Below are positions 1 to 7,903 of a DNA stretch of 64,000 nucleotides, piece after piece. The notes under the pieces were generated by a model. The model saw nothing but the letters and a program-made list of their open reading frames with translations. It was not told where the DNA came from and searched no databases. The position numbers and the translations under genes are program-made. Position 1 is the first letter of the stretch. Each line of letters opens with the position of its first letter. Origin of the DNA: Virgibacillus_N oceani_A (lineage in GTDB: Bacteria; Bacillota; Bacilli; Bacillales; Amphibacillaceae); the NCBI GenBank assembly GCA_041521345.1, contig JBGOHB010000015.1. The stretch is one strand, 5' to 3'.

Positions 1-52
1 AGCTGCTTTCCTGTTGTCTTTTTAGAGCAATTTTCATAAGTGTTTTCATACA

Positions 53-160
53 AATGTTAGTTGAACGAATCGGGCCGTTACTGGCTGTTAGATCTCCCAC
101 TTAGCATTTTCATGTTTCCTTCATTCTCGAAGTGGGAGTCTTACAGCCAGTTACACTGCG
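53..160. repeat. Hairpin repeat, copy A, with extra hairpin domain
   Basis: The left part (53-93) and right part (141-160) match copy B at 2165-2224 essentially base for base. Together they form a stem (ACTGGCTGT pairing with ACAGCCAGT). In this copy about 47 bases (94-140) are inserted in the loop and form their own hairpin, CTCCCACTT at 94-102 pairing with AAGTGGGAG at 130-138. Copies A and B are in the same orientation and bracket capF and the sulfotransferase. The origin is unknown; the end of an IS200/IS605-type element is one possibility. Confidence 0.75.
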
Positions 161-186
161 GGAAACAAGAACGGAGGAATCATTTT

Positions 187-1329
187 ATGCTTAACGTACT
201 AGTAACCGGGGCAGGAGGTTTTATCGGAAAGAATTTAGTCGACAGGCTGCATAAGGAAAAAAGAATTTCTATAAAACAATATCATCGCGGGGATGACCTA
301 TCACTGCTGTATAAGTATTTAAACGATTCAGATGTGATCTATCATCTGGCAGGGGTAAACAGACCTCAGTACAACACAGAATTTGCTAGCGTTAATAGAG
401 GACTTACTACACAAATAGTCAATTATTTAAGAGAACATCAGAAAAGCCCAAAAATCATTTTTTCCTCCTCCGCGCAAGCAGCGTTTGATACACCATATGG
501 ATTAAGTAAAAAGGCAGCTGAAGAAGTGCTGGTAGACTATAGTAAGGACACCGGAGCAGAAGTTTTTATTTATCGTTTGCCAGGTGTCTTCGGGAAGTGG
601 TGTAAACCGCATTATAACTCTGTTGTTGCTACCTTCTGCCATGAAATCTCCCACAATAAAGAAATTGAGATTCATAATGCAGAGAAAATGCTTGAACTCG
701 CGTATATAGATAATGTTGCCAACGATCTGATGGACTGTCTCACACGAAAAATGACGGAAGAAAAATTTTATTATCACCTCAGTCAAACCTTCCATATCAC
801 GATTGGAGAACTGGCTCATAAACTTTATGAATTCAAGGGAATAAGAAAATCACTCGTGATACCCGACCTGTCCGACAAATTAACAAAATACTTGTATACG
901 ACCTACCTATCCTATCTGGATGAAAATAATTTTTCCTATAAATTGCCGGCACATAGAGATGAAAGAGGAAGTCTCGTTGAGCTAATCAAATCCCGTGAAG
1001 CCGGCCAAGTTTTTATGTCAACTTCACGAGAAGGTGTTATAAGAGGAAATCATTACCACCATACAAAAGTAGAGAAATTTTGTGTCATTAAAGGAGCGGC
1101 AAATATTCATTTAAGGAAGATTAATTCCGATAAACTAATCACTTATAGCGTATCAGACCAAAATATCGAGATGGTAGACATCCCGCCAGGCTTTACTCAT
1201 TCTATTGAAAATGTAACGGATGATGAAATAATTGTGTTGTTTTGGGTCAATGAAATGTTCGATGCGGATCACCCGGATACCTTTCCCTTAAATGTCCAGC
1301 CGAGTAAAACGAATAATAAGAAAGGATGA
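187..1329 (+). CDS. capF: CapF-like UDP-sugar epimerase/reductase with C-terminal cupin
   Basis: This 380-residue protein matches the CapF/WbjC architecture. The N-terminal NAD(P)-binding SDR domain begins MLNVLVTGAGGFIGKN (GxxGxxG), and the C-terminal cupin (about residues 280-375) carries the metal-binding HYHHTKVEKF motif. In the L-FucNAc pathway CapF acts on the 4-keto-6-deoxy sugar nucleotide made by CapE, in the cytosol. The ATG at 187 is chosen because ACGGAGGA lies just upstream; the open frame extends back to 61 but runs through the repeat. The stop nearly abuts the sulfotransferase gene, so the two are probably co-transcribed. No CapE- or CapG-type gene lies directly beside it, though a PseB-like dehydratase is at 3479-4471. 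It may supply sugars for a capsule or the spore surface. Confidence 0.85.
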   Translation: MLNVLVTGAGGFIGKNLVDRLHKEKRISIKQYHRGDDLSLLYKYLNDSDVIYHLAGVNRPQYNTEFASVNRGLTTQIVNYLREHQKSPKIIFSSSAQAAFDTPYGLSKKAAEEVLVDYSKDTGAEVFIYRLPGVFGKWCKPHYNSVVATFCHEISHNKEIEIHNAEKMLELAYIDNVANDLMDCLTRKMTEEKFYYHLSQTFHITIGELAHKLYEFKGIRKSLVIPDLSDKLTKYLYTTYLSYLDENNFSYKLPAHRDERGSLVELIKSREAGQVFMSTSREGVIRGNHYHHTKVEKFCVIKGAANIHLRKINSDKLITYSVSDQNIEMVDIPPGFTHSIENVTDDEIIVLFWVNEMFDADHPDTFPLNVQPSKTNNKKG

Positions 1330-1334
1330 TAACC

Positions 1335-2072
1335 ATGTCAACAAATAATAAATATATTGTTCAGGAAGATGATATCTGCCTTGTAGCATATCCAAAATCA
1401 GGCAACAATTTTTTGCTGTTCCTTGTCTCTATGTTGTTATATCAGAAAAAAATGGACTGGGCTACAAAAGGAGAAATGATACAAAATGTGGCAAGCAAAC
1501 CAATTGAAAACTTGCCTACTCCACATCTTGTTTGGAGCCATGATAGTTACGATTCTTCCTATCCGAAAGTCATTTACCTTGTAAGAGATCCCAGGGATGT
1601 TGTCATTTCCTATTATCATCATTTTAAAAAATATTACGGTAGCAGTCGTAACTTTGATGATTTTTTTGAGGCATTTATGCAAGGCAACATTGGATATAGA
1701 ATGTGGGATACAAATGTAGCAAGCTGGCTTGATAAACAGGAAGAAGTCAAACATGGCTTTTTGCTTATCAAATACGAAGAGCTGCTTGAAAATACTTTTA
1801 AAGAGGCACAAAGAATTGTAGCGTTCCTCGATTTAGACAGGACAGCAAAAGAAATTAATGAAGCCGTCAATTGGGCTTCTTTCGATAATATGAGCGCCTT
1901 GGAAAAGAAACAGCAGCACCATTTAAAAGGCAATACACCGAAAAGCAATGATAATATCCCTTTTGTTCGGGAAGGCAAGGCAAACAAATGGAAATCATTT
2001 TTAAGTGATGAACAACAGAGACAAATCAACCAATCATTTGAAAAGACTTTATCAAGGTTAGGATATTTATAA
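1335..2072 (+). CDS. PAPS-dependent sulfotransferase (sulfotransferase_1 family)
   Basis: A 245-residue protein with the two PAPS-binding signatures of cytosolic sulfotransferases: the 5'-phosphosulfate loop YPKSGNNF near the N-terminus and the 3'-phosphate motif YLVRDPRDVVISYYHHF about 60 residues later. A late REGKANKWK segment resembles the RKGxxGxWK motif. It should transfer sulfate from PAPS to a hydroxyl or amine. Its place directly after capF in a sugar-modifying locus suggests a glycan acceptor; that is inference. ATG at 1335 is preferred over the overlapping ATG at 1326 because AAAGGA is correctly spaced for 1335. Such enzymes are uncommon in Bacillaceae surface loci. Confidence 0.8.
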   Translation: MSTNNKYIVQEDDICLVAYPKSGNNFLLFLVSMLLYQKKMDWATKGEMIQNVASKPIENLPTPHLVWSHDSYDSSYPKVIYLVRDPRDVVISYYHHFKKYYGSSRNFDDFFEAFMQGNIGYRMWDTNVASWLDKQEEVKHGFLLIKYEELLENTFKEAQRIVAFLDLDRTAKEINEAVNWASFDNMSALEKKQQHHLKGNTPKSNDNIPFVREGKANKWKSFLSDEQQRQINQSFEKTLSRLGYL

Positions 2073-2082
2073 AGTGAAACTT

Positions 2083-2168
2083 CATTCAGTGGGGTTTAGG
2101 CCTACAGGACGTAGGCCATGCAGACGTGTGGCGATTTTAGTCTGCGTTCCCCCTCCCCCCACTGAATG
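2083..2168 (+). other. Branched inverted-repeat structure between sulfotransferase and glycosyltransferase genes
   Basis: An outer perfect 12-bp stem (CATTCAGTGGGG at 2083-2094 with CCCCACTGAATG at 2157-2168) encloses two further stem-loops: GGCCTAC/GTAGGCC at 2099-2117 and GCAGAC/GTCTGC at 2120-2145. This is a three-way-junction shape. It runs directly into repeat copy B. It could be a structured RNA, a processing signal or a mobile-element end. No T-run follows, so it is not a simple terminator. Confidence 0.6.
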
Positions 2169-2224
2169 TTAGTTGAACGAATCGGGCCGTTACTGGCTGT
2201 TAGATTACAGCCAGTTACACTGCG
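2165..2224. repeat. Hairpin repeat, copy B, short form
   Basis: Second copy of the repeat at 53-160, in the same orientation, lacking the 47-base inner hairpin. The left and right halves are contiguous here, giving a short hairpin (ACTGGCTGT with ACAGCCAGT). The clean presence/absence of the inner domain suggests modular gain or loss. Confidence 0.75.
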
Positions 2225-2295
2225 ATAAAATGATCTTTTAAAGCGCCTTCTTATCCTGGAGGGCGTTTTTCATTAAGAAAGGCGGTGATGCAGAA

Positions 2296-3234
2296 ATGAA
2301 GCTTAAATTATTGCTGATTGCGGCTGATACTTCTCATTTCACAAACAATAATTATGACATTTTGGAAAAAGAATTAGAAAAAATAACGAAGCTAATGATT
2401 TATCGGCAATCCGGGCATATCAAGAAAATTTTAAGAAAGATCCCTGAAAAACCGGATTACATTTTAATCATTAATGATATCGGAAATACATTTGCCCCTC
2501 TTGTGACCGGCCTATCCAATATCAATATACCCGCTGGGCTGATGGTTAACGATGCACACCGGTTTGTAAGTCAGCGCAGAAAGTTTATTGCGAATAATGG
2601 CATCAGCACTTTTTTTGTCATATGCCAGCATAATTTTTATAATAATTATCCTCTTCTAAGAGGAAAGCGGGTATTCTTTCTCCCTCAATTCGCCAACACT
2701 TCTATATTTAAGGATTATGGCAGTGATAAAACAATTAATTTAATGATGCTGGGGGAAATTTCCCTTCATCACATCTATCCATTAAGAGAAAAAATCCTGC
2801 AGCATTATGCAGACCATCCCGGTTTTTACAACCGCCCCCATCCGGGATGGAGAGACTTTACAGAAAAGCAGTCAAAAAATATATTAATTGGTGAAAACTA
2901 TGCCAGAACCGTTAATCAGGCGAAATTATTTTTTGCCTGCGGCTCTGTTCGTCAAGTGGTGACCTTTAAATATTTTGAAGTACCAGCCTGCCACACGTTA
3001 TTAATGGCGCCTGATTTACCGGAACTTCACGAGATTGGGATGAAACCAGGCAAACATTTTGTGGATATAAACGAGGATAACTTTACGGAAAAAGCTGCTT
3101 ACTACCTTAAAAATGTGAGCGAAAGGGAAAGTATTACAGAAAACGGCTATCGATTCGTTCACAACCATCATTCAACTGCACATCGGGCAAAGCAGCTCAT
3201 CCGGCAAATAAAAAGTATCTTATCCCATATGTAG
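2296..3234 (+). CDS. CgeB-like glycosyltransferase family protein
   Basis: A 312-residue protein with the layout of the CgeB/spore-maturation glycosyltransferase family. An N-terminal half of Rossmann-like segments contains a conserved NDAHRF stretch. The C-terminal half has a sugar-nucleotide-binding-like region and the family's closing pattern of Gly-Tyr-Arg-Phe, His-x-His-Ser-Thr and a helix (about residues 285-312). In Bacillus the cge genes modify the outermost spore layer. The start at 2296 follows AAAGGCGGTGATG. It lies downstream of repeat copy B and ends before a strong bidirectional terminator. Donor and acceptor cannot be read from sequence. Confidence 0.65.
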   Translation: MKLKLLLIAADTSHFTNNNYDILEKELEKITKLMIYRQSGHIKKILRKIPEKPDYILIINDIGNTFAPLVTGLSNINIPAGLMVNDAHRFVSQRRKFIANNGISTFFVICQHNFYNNYPLLRGKRVFFLPQFANTSIFKDYGSDKTINLMMLGEISLHHIYPLREKILQHYADHPGFYNRPHPGWRDFTEKQSKNILIGENYARTVNQAKLFFACGSVRQVVTFKYFEVPACHTLLMAPDLPELHEIGMKPGKHFVDINEDNFTEKAAYYLKNVSERESITENGYRFVHNHHSTAHRAKQLIRQIKSILSHM

Positions 3235-3306
3235 CAGTCTTTAACCCTTTAATAACACCTGATTGATCACTTTAGAATCTTTATAGCTTTCTTCTTTAGT
3301 CCCTAA

Positions 3307-3346
3307 AGAAATACCCTTACCACTTTACAGTGATAAGGGTATTTCT
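3307..3346. terminator. Bidirectional terminator
   Basis: Near-perfect 17-bp inverted repeat (AGAAATACCCTTACCAC with GTGATAAGGGTATTTCT, one mismatch) and a 6-base loop. A/T-rich arms allow termination in both directions between the convergent glycosyltransferase and dehydratase genes. The rest of 3235-3478 shows no gene. Confidence 0.8.
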
Positions 3347-3478
3347 CTTTAGGCTGCTTCATTTTATTGATCTTTTCGTTAGGCTGAATTTTAAAGAATT
3401 GTTATCTTTGAATCAGACTTAAAGCATCTATTACCATACCAGCCACATCTTTGCGAAAATAACTTTGCATTTAAAAGC

Positions 3479-4471
3479 TTAGGATGGAATAACATTTGCT
3501 TTTATAAGAATTTTTTCAATTTCAGCAGAAGACATTAATTCATCATTGGATTGGTATTGTTGGAAAGTAACCTGAGGTAAGTTTTCATAGTTATTCTTCA
3601 CATCCTGTGAAGCATCGTCAGGCAGAATAACATAATAGTTTTCATCAAATTGATACGTACTCCGGGATTCGGCATTGGATACTAACACTTCATGAAGCTT
3701 TTCCCCCGGCCTTATACCTACTTCATCTATCGCAATCGCTTTTGCGGCAAAGTGTTTTTCCAGTACATCAATCAAATCAACAATACGGCATGCTTTCATT
3801 TTCATGACAAACGTCTCTCCGCCAATTGCCTGCTTGGATGCGTATAGCAGTAAATCAATGGCTTGTGAAACCGTCAGGAAGAAGCGGGTCATTTCCTTGG
3901 ACGTAAGGGGTACTTTGTGGTGATTTTCAATTTGTTCTTTAAAAAATGGAATGACACTGCCATTTGTGCCAATAACATTACCTCCACGGATACAGATAAA
4001 TCGTGTATGATTGCTCAGCTGATTGGCATGAATAATTAATTTTTCACCGATTGCTTTTGTCATTCCATAAAAATTGATTGGTTCCACTGCTTTATCGGTA
4101 GAAACATCAATGACCTTTTTCACTTTTTGATTTAAACTTGCTTTAATAATATTCTCTGTCCCATGGACATTTGTTTTTAAAGCTTCAGATGGCTGGTCTT
4201 CACAAATTGGTACATGTTTAAGTGCAGAAAGATGAAATAAATAGTCCACATTTTTCGCTGCTTCATTCACTGCTTCAAAATCTCTCACATCCCCAATCAC
4301 AAATTTTAAATGAGGATGATCTAAAAAAGCCCTTTTCATTTTCACTTGAGCAAATTCATTACGTGAAAAAACCCTTATTTCCTTTGGCTGAAATGAAAGC
4401 AGTTTTTTTACTAGTTCATGTCCCCAGGACCCTGTCCCTCCGGTAATTAATATTGTCGTATTTTGAAACAC
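3479..4471 (-). CDS. UDP-GlcNAc 4,6-dehydratase-type SDR (PseB/FlaA1/SpsM-like)
   Basis: A 330-residue polysaccharide-biosynthesis SDR with N-terminal ILITGGTGSWGHEL (GxxGxxG), a DVSTDKAVEPINFYGMTK active-site region that keeps the YxxxK catalytic pair, and the family-typical RPGEKLHEVLVS near residue 255. These enzymes turn UDP-GlcNAc into a 4-keto-6-deoxy sugar. Retention of the tyrosine points to PseB/SpsM-like enzymes rather than CapE/FnlA, where my recollection is that Met replaces it. It could still feed CapF. The start is GTG with GAGGGAG about 10 bases upstream. It faces the preceding glycosyltransferase and precedes no gene closely. Confidence 0.75.
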   Translation of the reverse strand: MFQNTTILITGGTGSWGHELVKKLLSFQPKEIRVFSRNEFAQVKMKRAFLDHPHLKFVIGDVRDFEAVNEAAKNVDYLFHLSALKHVPICEDQPSEALKTNVHGTENIIKASLNQKVKKVIDVSTDKAVEPINFYGMTKAIGEKLIIHANQLSNHTRFICIRGGNVIGTNGSVIPFFKEQIENHHKVPLTSKEMTRFFLTVSQAIDLLLYASKQAIGGETFVMKMKACRIVDLIDVLEKHFAAKAIAIDEVGIRPGEKLHEVLVSNAESRSTYQFDENYYVILPDDASQDVKNNYENLPQVTFQQYQSNDELMSSAEIEKILIKANVIPS

Positions 4472-4747
4472 ATTTAAACAACTCCCTCATGCGATAACAC
4501 CTACTGTTTATATACTCAGGATCATAGACTAAATGAAACAAGGCTGATAAATTTGTTAACCATAGATTCCAGAATAGGTTTCATTATGCCAGTTTGATAA
4601 CTAAATAGGTTATACCTTAATATATGAACAAAATAGTAGACTGTACATGATAATCGTTTAAAAGAAAGACAAAAGAGGCAGCTGCTGAAGTTCAGGGAAA
4701 CGAAAATTATGACACCACCCTATTATTTTTTATATAAATCATCTGCG

Positions 4748-6022
4748 TTATTTCAATGTTCTTAAAAAATCGTTCCAGCTTGAAAGGTTGTTTTTGGTGA
4801 TACTTTCCTTATGCTCTCTCACGTTGTATACAGTAAAATCATGATATTTAAACCTTGAACTCTCTATCAGTTGATTTAATACACTTACGTCTTCGTAAAG
4901 CCTGCCATCCTCAAATGCCGTTACTGGAAAGCCTCCCTGTCTTTTTAATAAGGAGGTCCGATATATTCTTGGTCCGAGTGGAAAACGATAAGAAAGTACA
5001 TCCTTTTTCCCATTAATTCCGGCGCCCTTTGCAATACCTTTGAATAAAACATCTCCTTCTAACTGCTTCCACTTTCTAAGATTGCCATACAATACAGAAA
5101 TATCTTTCGGCAAATGCACTAATTGCTTTTTAATTACCGATATAGCATCAGGATCCAGCCAGTCATCAGCATCCAGCTCCAATATAAACGCAGATGTAAC
5201 ATGAGGCAGCAAATCGTTTAACGCTCTTGCTTTACCTTCATTTTGTTTGCGAAATACCTTGACCTGCTCTCCATCATGCCACTGTAGAAGTGGTCGATAG
5301 GAACCATCCGTTGAGCCATCATCCATAATTAAAACCTGTTCCGGCTGCTCATTTTGCAGCAGGCAGGATTCAATGGCAGTACCTGTGTATTTTTCCATAT
5401 TATAATTTGCCATGATAACCGAAAGTGCTGGCGCATTGGTATTAACCTTTTCCAGATTGTATTTTGAGAGCATTTCTTCCCTGTTCTTTTTATTTGCAGA
5501 ACTATTTCTCTTTACTTGCCTGATCAGACCATCTTTAAATGATTTGAAAGCATTGTCTACAGTAGAAAGCCAAGCTGGAAAAAGCGCTTCATTAAATGGA
5601 AGTTCATCTTCAGATAGCAGTTTGTGATGTTGAATATATGAAGTACGAACAAGTAAAGGGTGTTGAATTCCTGTTTGTTTATTGCAGCTGGTTACTAATA
5701 TTTTTTTTGAGGGGGGCAGATTAAGAGAAACAGCTTCTATAGAAGGAGACAGATAATTTGGATCACGAAGAAATAATAAGTAATCACTTTTTATGAAATT
5801 GATTCTATTATTCAGTGTTTCCCCTGCATCATTACTTTTAGTGTGAATAAATTCAACCTGATCCCGACCTTCATACGCATGAATGATGCGCAGAGACATG
5901 CCCGGTTTTTGCAGAATAATAACTGAATTCAACCTTGGTTCAAGATTTCTTAAAGATTGCAATGCCCTATCCAATCCTTTCTGATTGGAATAATGAACGA
6001 GAACAGCAGTGATATCTTTCAA
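4748..6022 (-). CDS. Family 2 glycosyltransferase, possibly two-domain
   Basis: The C-terminal two thirds is a clear GT-A domain: ALSVIMANYNMEKY, IMDDGSTDGSY, NEGKARALN and the metal-binding LELDADDWLDP, with EDGRLYEDVSVL further on. The N-terminal region (ITAVLVHYSNQKGLDRALQ) looks like a second, degenerate GT-A fold. The TTG start at 6022 (424 residues) is chosen because AAAGGAG sits 8 bases upstream; the frame is open to 6112 but the upstream ATG lacks a ribosome site. It lies between the PseB-like dehydratase and the CotY/Z gene on the same strand, consistent with a role in spore-surface glycan assembly. Substrates are unknown. Confidence 0.75.
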   Translation of the reverse strand: MKDITAVLVHYSNQKGLDRALQSLRNLEPRLNSVIILQKPGMSLRIIHAYEGRDQVEFIHTKSNDAGETLNNRINFIKSDYLLFLRDPNYLSPSIEAVSLNLPPSKKILVTSCNKQTGIQHPLLVRTSYIQHHKLLSEDELPFNEALFPAWLSTVDNAFKSFKDGLIRQVKRNSSANKKNREEMLSKYNLEKVNTNAPALSVIMANYNMEKYTGTAIESCLLQNEQPEQVLIMDDGSTDGSYRPLLQWHDGEQVKVFRKQNEGKARALNDLLPHVTSAFILELDADDWLDPDAISVIKKQLVHLPKDISVLYGNLRKWKQLEGDVLFKGIAKGAGINGKKDVLSYRFPLGPRIYRTSLLKRQGGFPVTAFEDGRLYEDVSVLNQLIESSRFKYHDFTVYNVREHKESITKNNLSSWNDFLRTLK

Positions 6023-6238
6023 TTGGAATGCTCCTTTCTGCGTTTTATTTGTTATAAAATGAAAAACCGCATGAAATAATTTAAACTCAATTTCATGCAG
6101 TTTTTTCATCACAATTTATATTTAATGATAGCTTCCACCTCTAGGTCAGCCTCATTAGATAAAACCTAAAAGAGAATTCTAATGATCAACAGAAACTTTT
6201 GGCAGTCTAACTTCAAGATTTGCAGGTTAAGTTAAAAT

Positions 6239-6814
6239 CTAGTGAGCGGAATGAGAACTGGGAGATTCACCTGTTTGTATTGGAGTGATGGGATCCAAGC
6301 ATGTAATCCCGATAAATTTTTCCACATCGATGGTTATGCAAATACCAGTTTCCTGGAAACCTGTCACCGGATCATCGATGGAAAAAAAAGGGGCAATTGT
6401 GTTGCTGCAGCAGTCTATTTCCGGCATTAAAACCCTGCATTTTTCTGTGATCGGCAGCAGTAATTCCACCCTGATACAACAGTCACTGTCTTTCACGAAA
6501 TGTTTTGCACGGAGGATTGGCGTTTCTGCACTTCCAAAGAAATTTCCGCTTTTTTTACCCATAGGAGCTTGAAACACACCGCTTCCCATAAACGGCTTGC
6601 AATCTTCACAGTAAAGAATAAATGGAATGGTCGTGTTCACCGGACCAAGTGAATTACCTTTTCGCAATTGTTGTATGGCTGAATCACATGCGGAAAAACA
6701 ACTGTCCTCCATCGCTTCATCTTGTACTTTGATGATGCGCGTAATAATATTTTTTACACAATCCTCTGACTTTTTCTTCGGTTCGAGAAACTCTCTGCAT
6801 CTAGTTTTACCCAT
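6239..6814 (-). CDS. CotY/CotZ-family spore coat (crust) protein
   Basis: A 191-residue cysteine-rich protein of the CotY/CotZ type, which forms the cysteine-bridged crust lattice on Bacillus spores. Visible family features are an N-terminal helix with DCVKNIITRI, early cysteines in DSCFSACDSA, an LYCEDCKPF segment, an acidic KDSDCCIRVELL strand and a later PEIDCC. ATG at 6814 follows AGAGGAGTG; the frame extends to 6865 without a ribosome site. A sigma-K-like promoter lies upstream. Its linkage to glycosyltransferases supports reading this whole region as a spore-surface locus. Confidence 0.8.
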   Translation of the reverse strand: MGKTRCREFLEPKKKSEDCVKNIITRIIKVQDEAMEDSCFSACDSAIQQLRKGNSLGPVNTTIPFILYCEDCKPFMGSGVFQAPMGKKSGNFFGSAETPILRAKHFVKDSDCCIRVELLLPITEKCRVLMPEIDCCSNTIAPFFSIDDPVTGFQETGICITIDVEKFIGITCLDPITPIQTGESPSSHSAH

Positions 6815-6846
6815 AATAACACTCCTCTTTGTAGATAAATACAGTA

Positions 6847-6876
6847 TTATTTTATGCCTGTTCACTTTTAGTAGGT
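6847..6876 (-). promoter_or_regulatory. Candidate sigma-K-type promoter of the CotY/Z gene
   Basis: On the minus strand CATAAAATA matches the CATANNNTA -10 of sigma-K promoters, and an AACC element with the needed AC lies about 17-18 bases upstream. It sits roughly 35-60 bases before the start codon. Weak but in the expected place for a mother-cell coat gene. Confidence 0.4.
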
Positions 6877-7032
6877 TGTATGTAAGTCTATGTCAAAATA
6901 AATTAATAAAATAGACCAGGAATAATTCGCCAAGGTTGTCCAGTTAAAAAATACATTCCATAGATTTTTTTGCATAAGCATCACTATTTACCAGGTCGTG
7001 CAGCCAAACAAGTACTTTATTTCATTTGGGGT

Positions 7033-7061
7033 AAGAAAGCCGGGGAGCAGCCGGCTTTCTT
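7033..7061. terminator. Strong hairpin, possible terminator
   Basis: Perfect 11-bp inverted repeat AAGAAAGCCGG / CCGGCTTTCTT with a 7-base loop. The flanks are A/T-rich but there is no long T-run. It lies in the 760-bp stretch 6815-7577 that carries no recognised gene. Confidence 0.5.
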
Positions 7062-7331
7062 AAGGAGTAATATTCATGGGTAAATCATCAGCAAGCTTGC
7101 AGTGATTTATATTATTTATATGTAAAAACAGCCAGCATGTCTCGGCATTTCCCCTATTAGACGAACACATTTTTCCAAAGAACATAGATAATCATTATAT
7201 TTTTCAAAGTAAATAGACTTGTAAATCACTTCTAAAATATGGATGAAGTACATTATTATGATGAATTCGATTTGAAAATGTGATAGTAAAAGAGGGTCGA
7301 AAACGGGATATCGTGGGGTTTCTGTTTAAAG

Positions 7332-7476
7332 AGGAGAACGAGGATCATTGAAATTCAAGTTCGAATTCTCCTTTCTCAATCAGACAACTCGGCTTTTCGC
7401 CCGCAGCAAAGAAGACATGCTGAAAACGACCAAAAGAAGTTTTCAGCGATATCACTTTTGGCCCCGGGAGAAGTGA
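7332..7476 (+). other. Structured stretch with a possible 42-codon ORF; function unknown
   Basis: Several inverted repeats cluster here: AGGAGAA/TTCTCCT (7332-7372), GCTGAAAAC/GTTTTCAGC (7419-7447) and a competing CCAAAAG/CTTTTGG pair (7430-7461). The last two are mutually exclusive, as in switch-like RNAs. A TTG-initiated frame at 7348-7476 would encode a basic 42-residue peptide beginning MKFKFEFSF after GAGG. Neither reading is secure, and no known riboswitch core is visible. Confidence 0.25.
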
Positions 7477-7541
7477 AGGCGGATTATATTTCCGGAGGGA
7501 GTAGTTAGCGCAAGATTTAATCATCTGTCTCAGCCTACACC

Positions 7542-7584
7542 AAAATAACCTCTTTACCCCTCGGGTAGAAAGCGGGATTATTTT
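7542..7584 (-). terminator. Terminator overlapping the end of the small hydrophilic gene
   Basis: AAAATAA/TTATTTT outer arms enclose CTTTACCC/GGGTAGAAAG. Read on the minus strand it follows and overlaps the stop codon at 7578, ending in A/T-rich sequence. Confidence 0.5.
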
Positions 7585-7802
7585 GATTTTGGTTTATCAC
7601 TTCTATGCTTCCGTTCACTTTGGGAAGCATCCTTGGATTTCACTTTTTTCTTTTCATCTTTGGCTTCAATTTTCAAATCTTCTAAAGGTATATCATCCGC
7701 AAATTTCTGGTTTTCAAATTCATCCAGGTTATTTCTTCTCTCTACCCCGCGATCCTGACGGTTCTCTTTATCTTCAGCCGGTGATTTATTCTCTTTAGCC
7801 AT
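7578..7802 (-). CDS. Small charged hydrophilic protein of unknown function
   Basis: 74 residues, start MAKENKSPAED, dominated by Lys, Glu, Asp, Arg, Ser and Gln with no hydrophobic segment or cysteine. It is probably intrinsically disordered. The last third is strongly basic (KKKVKSKDASQSERKHRSD). ATG at 7802 follows GGAGGTG with good spacing; the frame continues to 7865 but has no ribosome site there. I do not recognise the family. It is divergent from the thioredoxin-like gene. Confidence 0.6.
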   Translation of the reverse strand: MAKENKSPAEDKENRQDRGVERRNNLDEFENQKFADDIPLEDLKIEAKDEKKKVKSKDASQSERKHRSDKPKSK

Positions 7803-7903
7803 GTTTTTCACCTCCAATTCCTGTTCTTTCATATTTCCTTTTTTCCATGACGCGTAAACATTCAAAACAAATAGTCCAGCTGGTATAATGTCCTATTAGG
7901 AAG

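Noticed and set aside
61..186. N-terminal extension of capF to position 61
   Set aside because: The extension is translated repeat sequence and lacks a ribosome site; ATG 187 has one and starts with the SDR motif.
7332..7476. T-box or known riboswitch upstream of a gene
   Set aside because: No T-box signature or other known core, and no plus-strand gene directly downstream.
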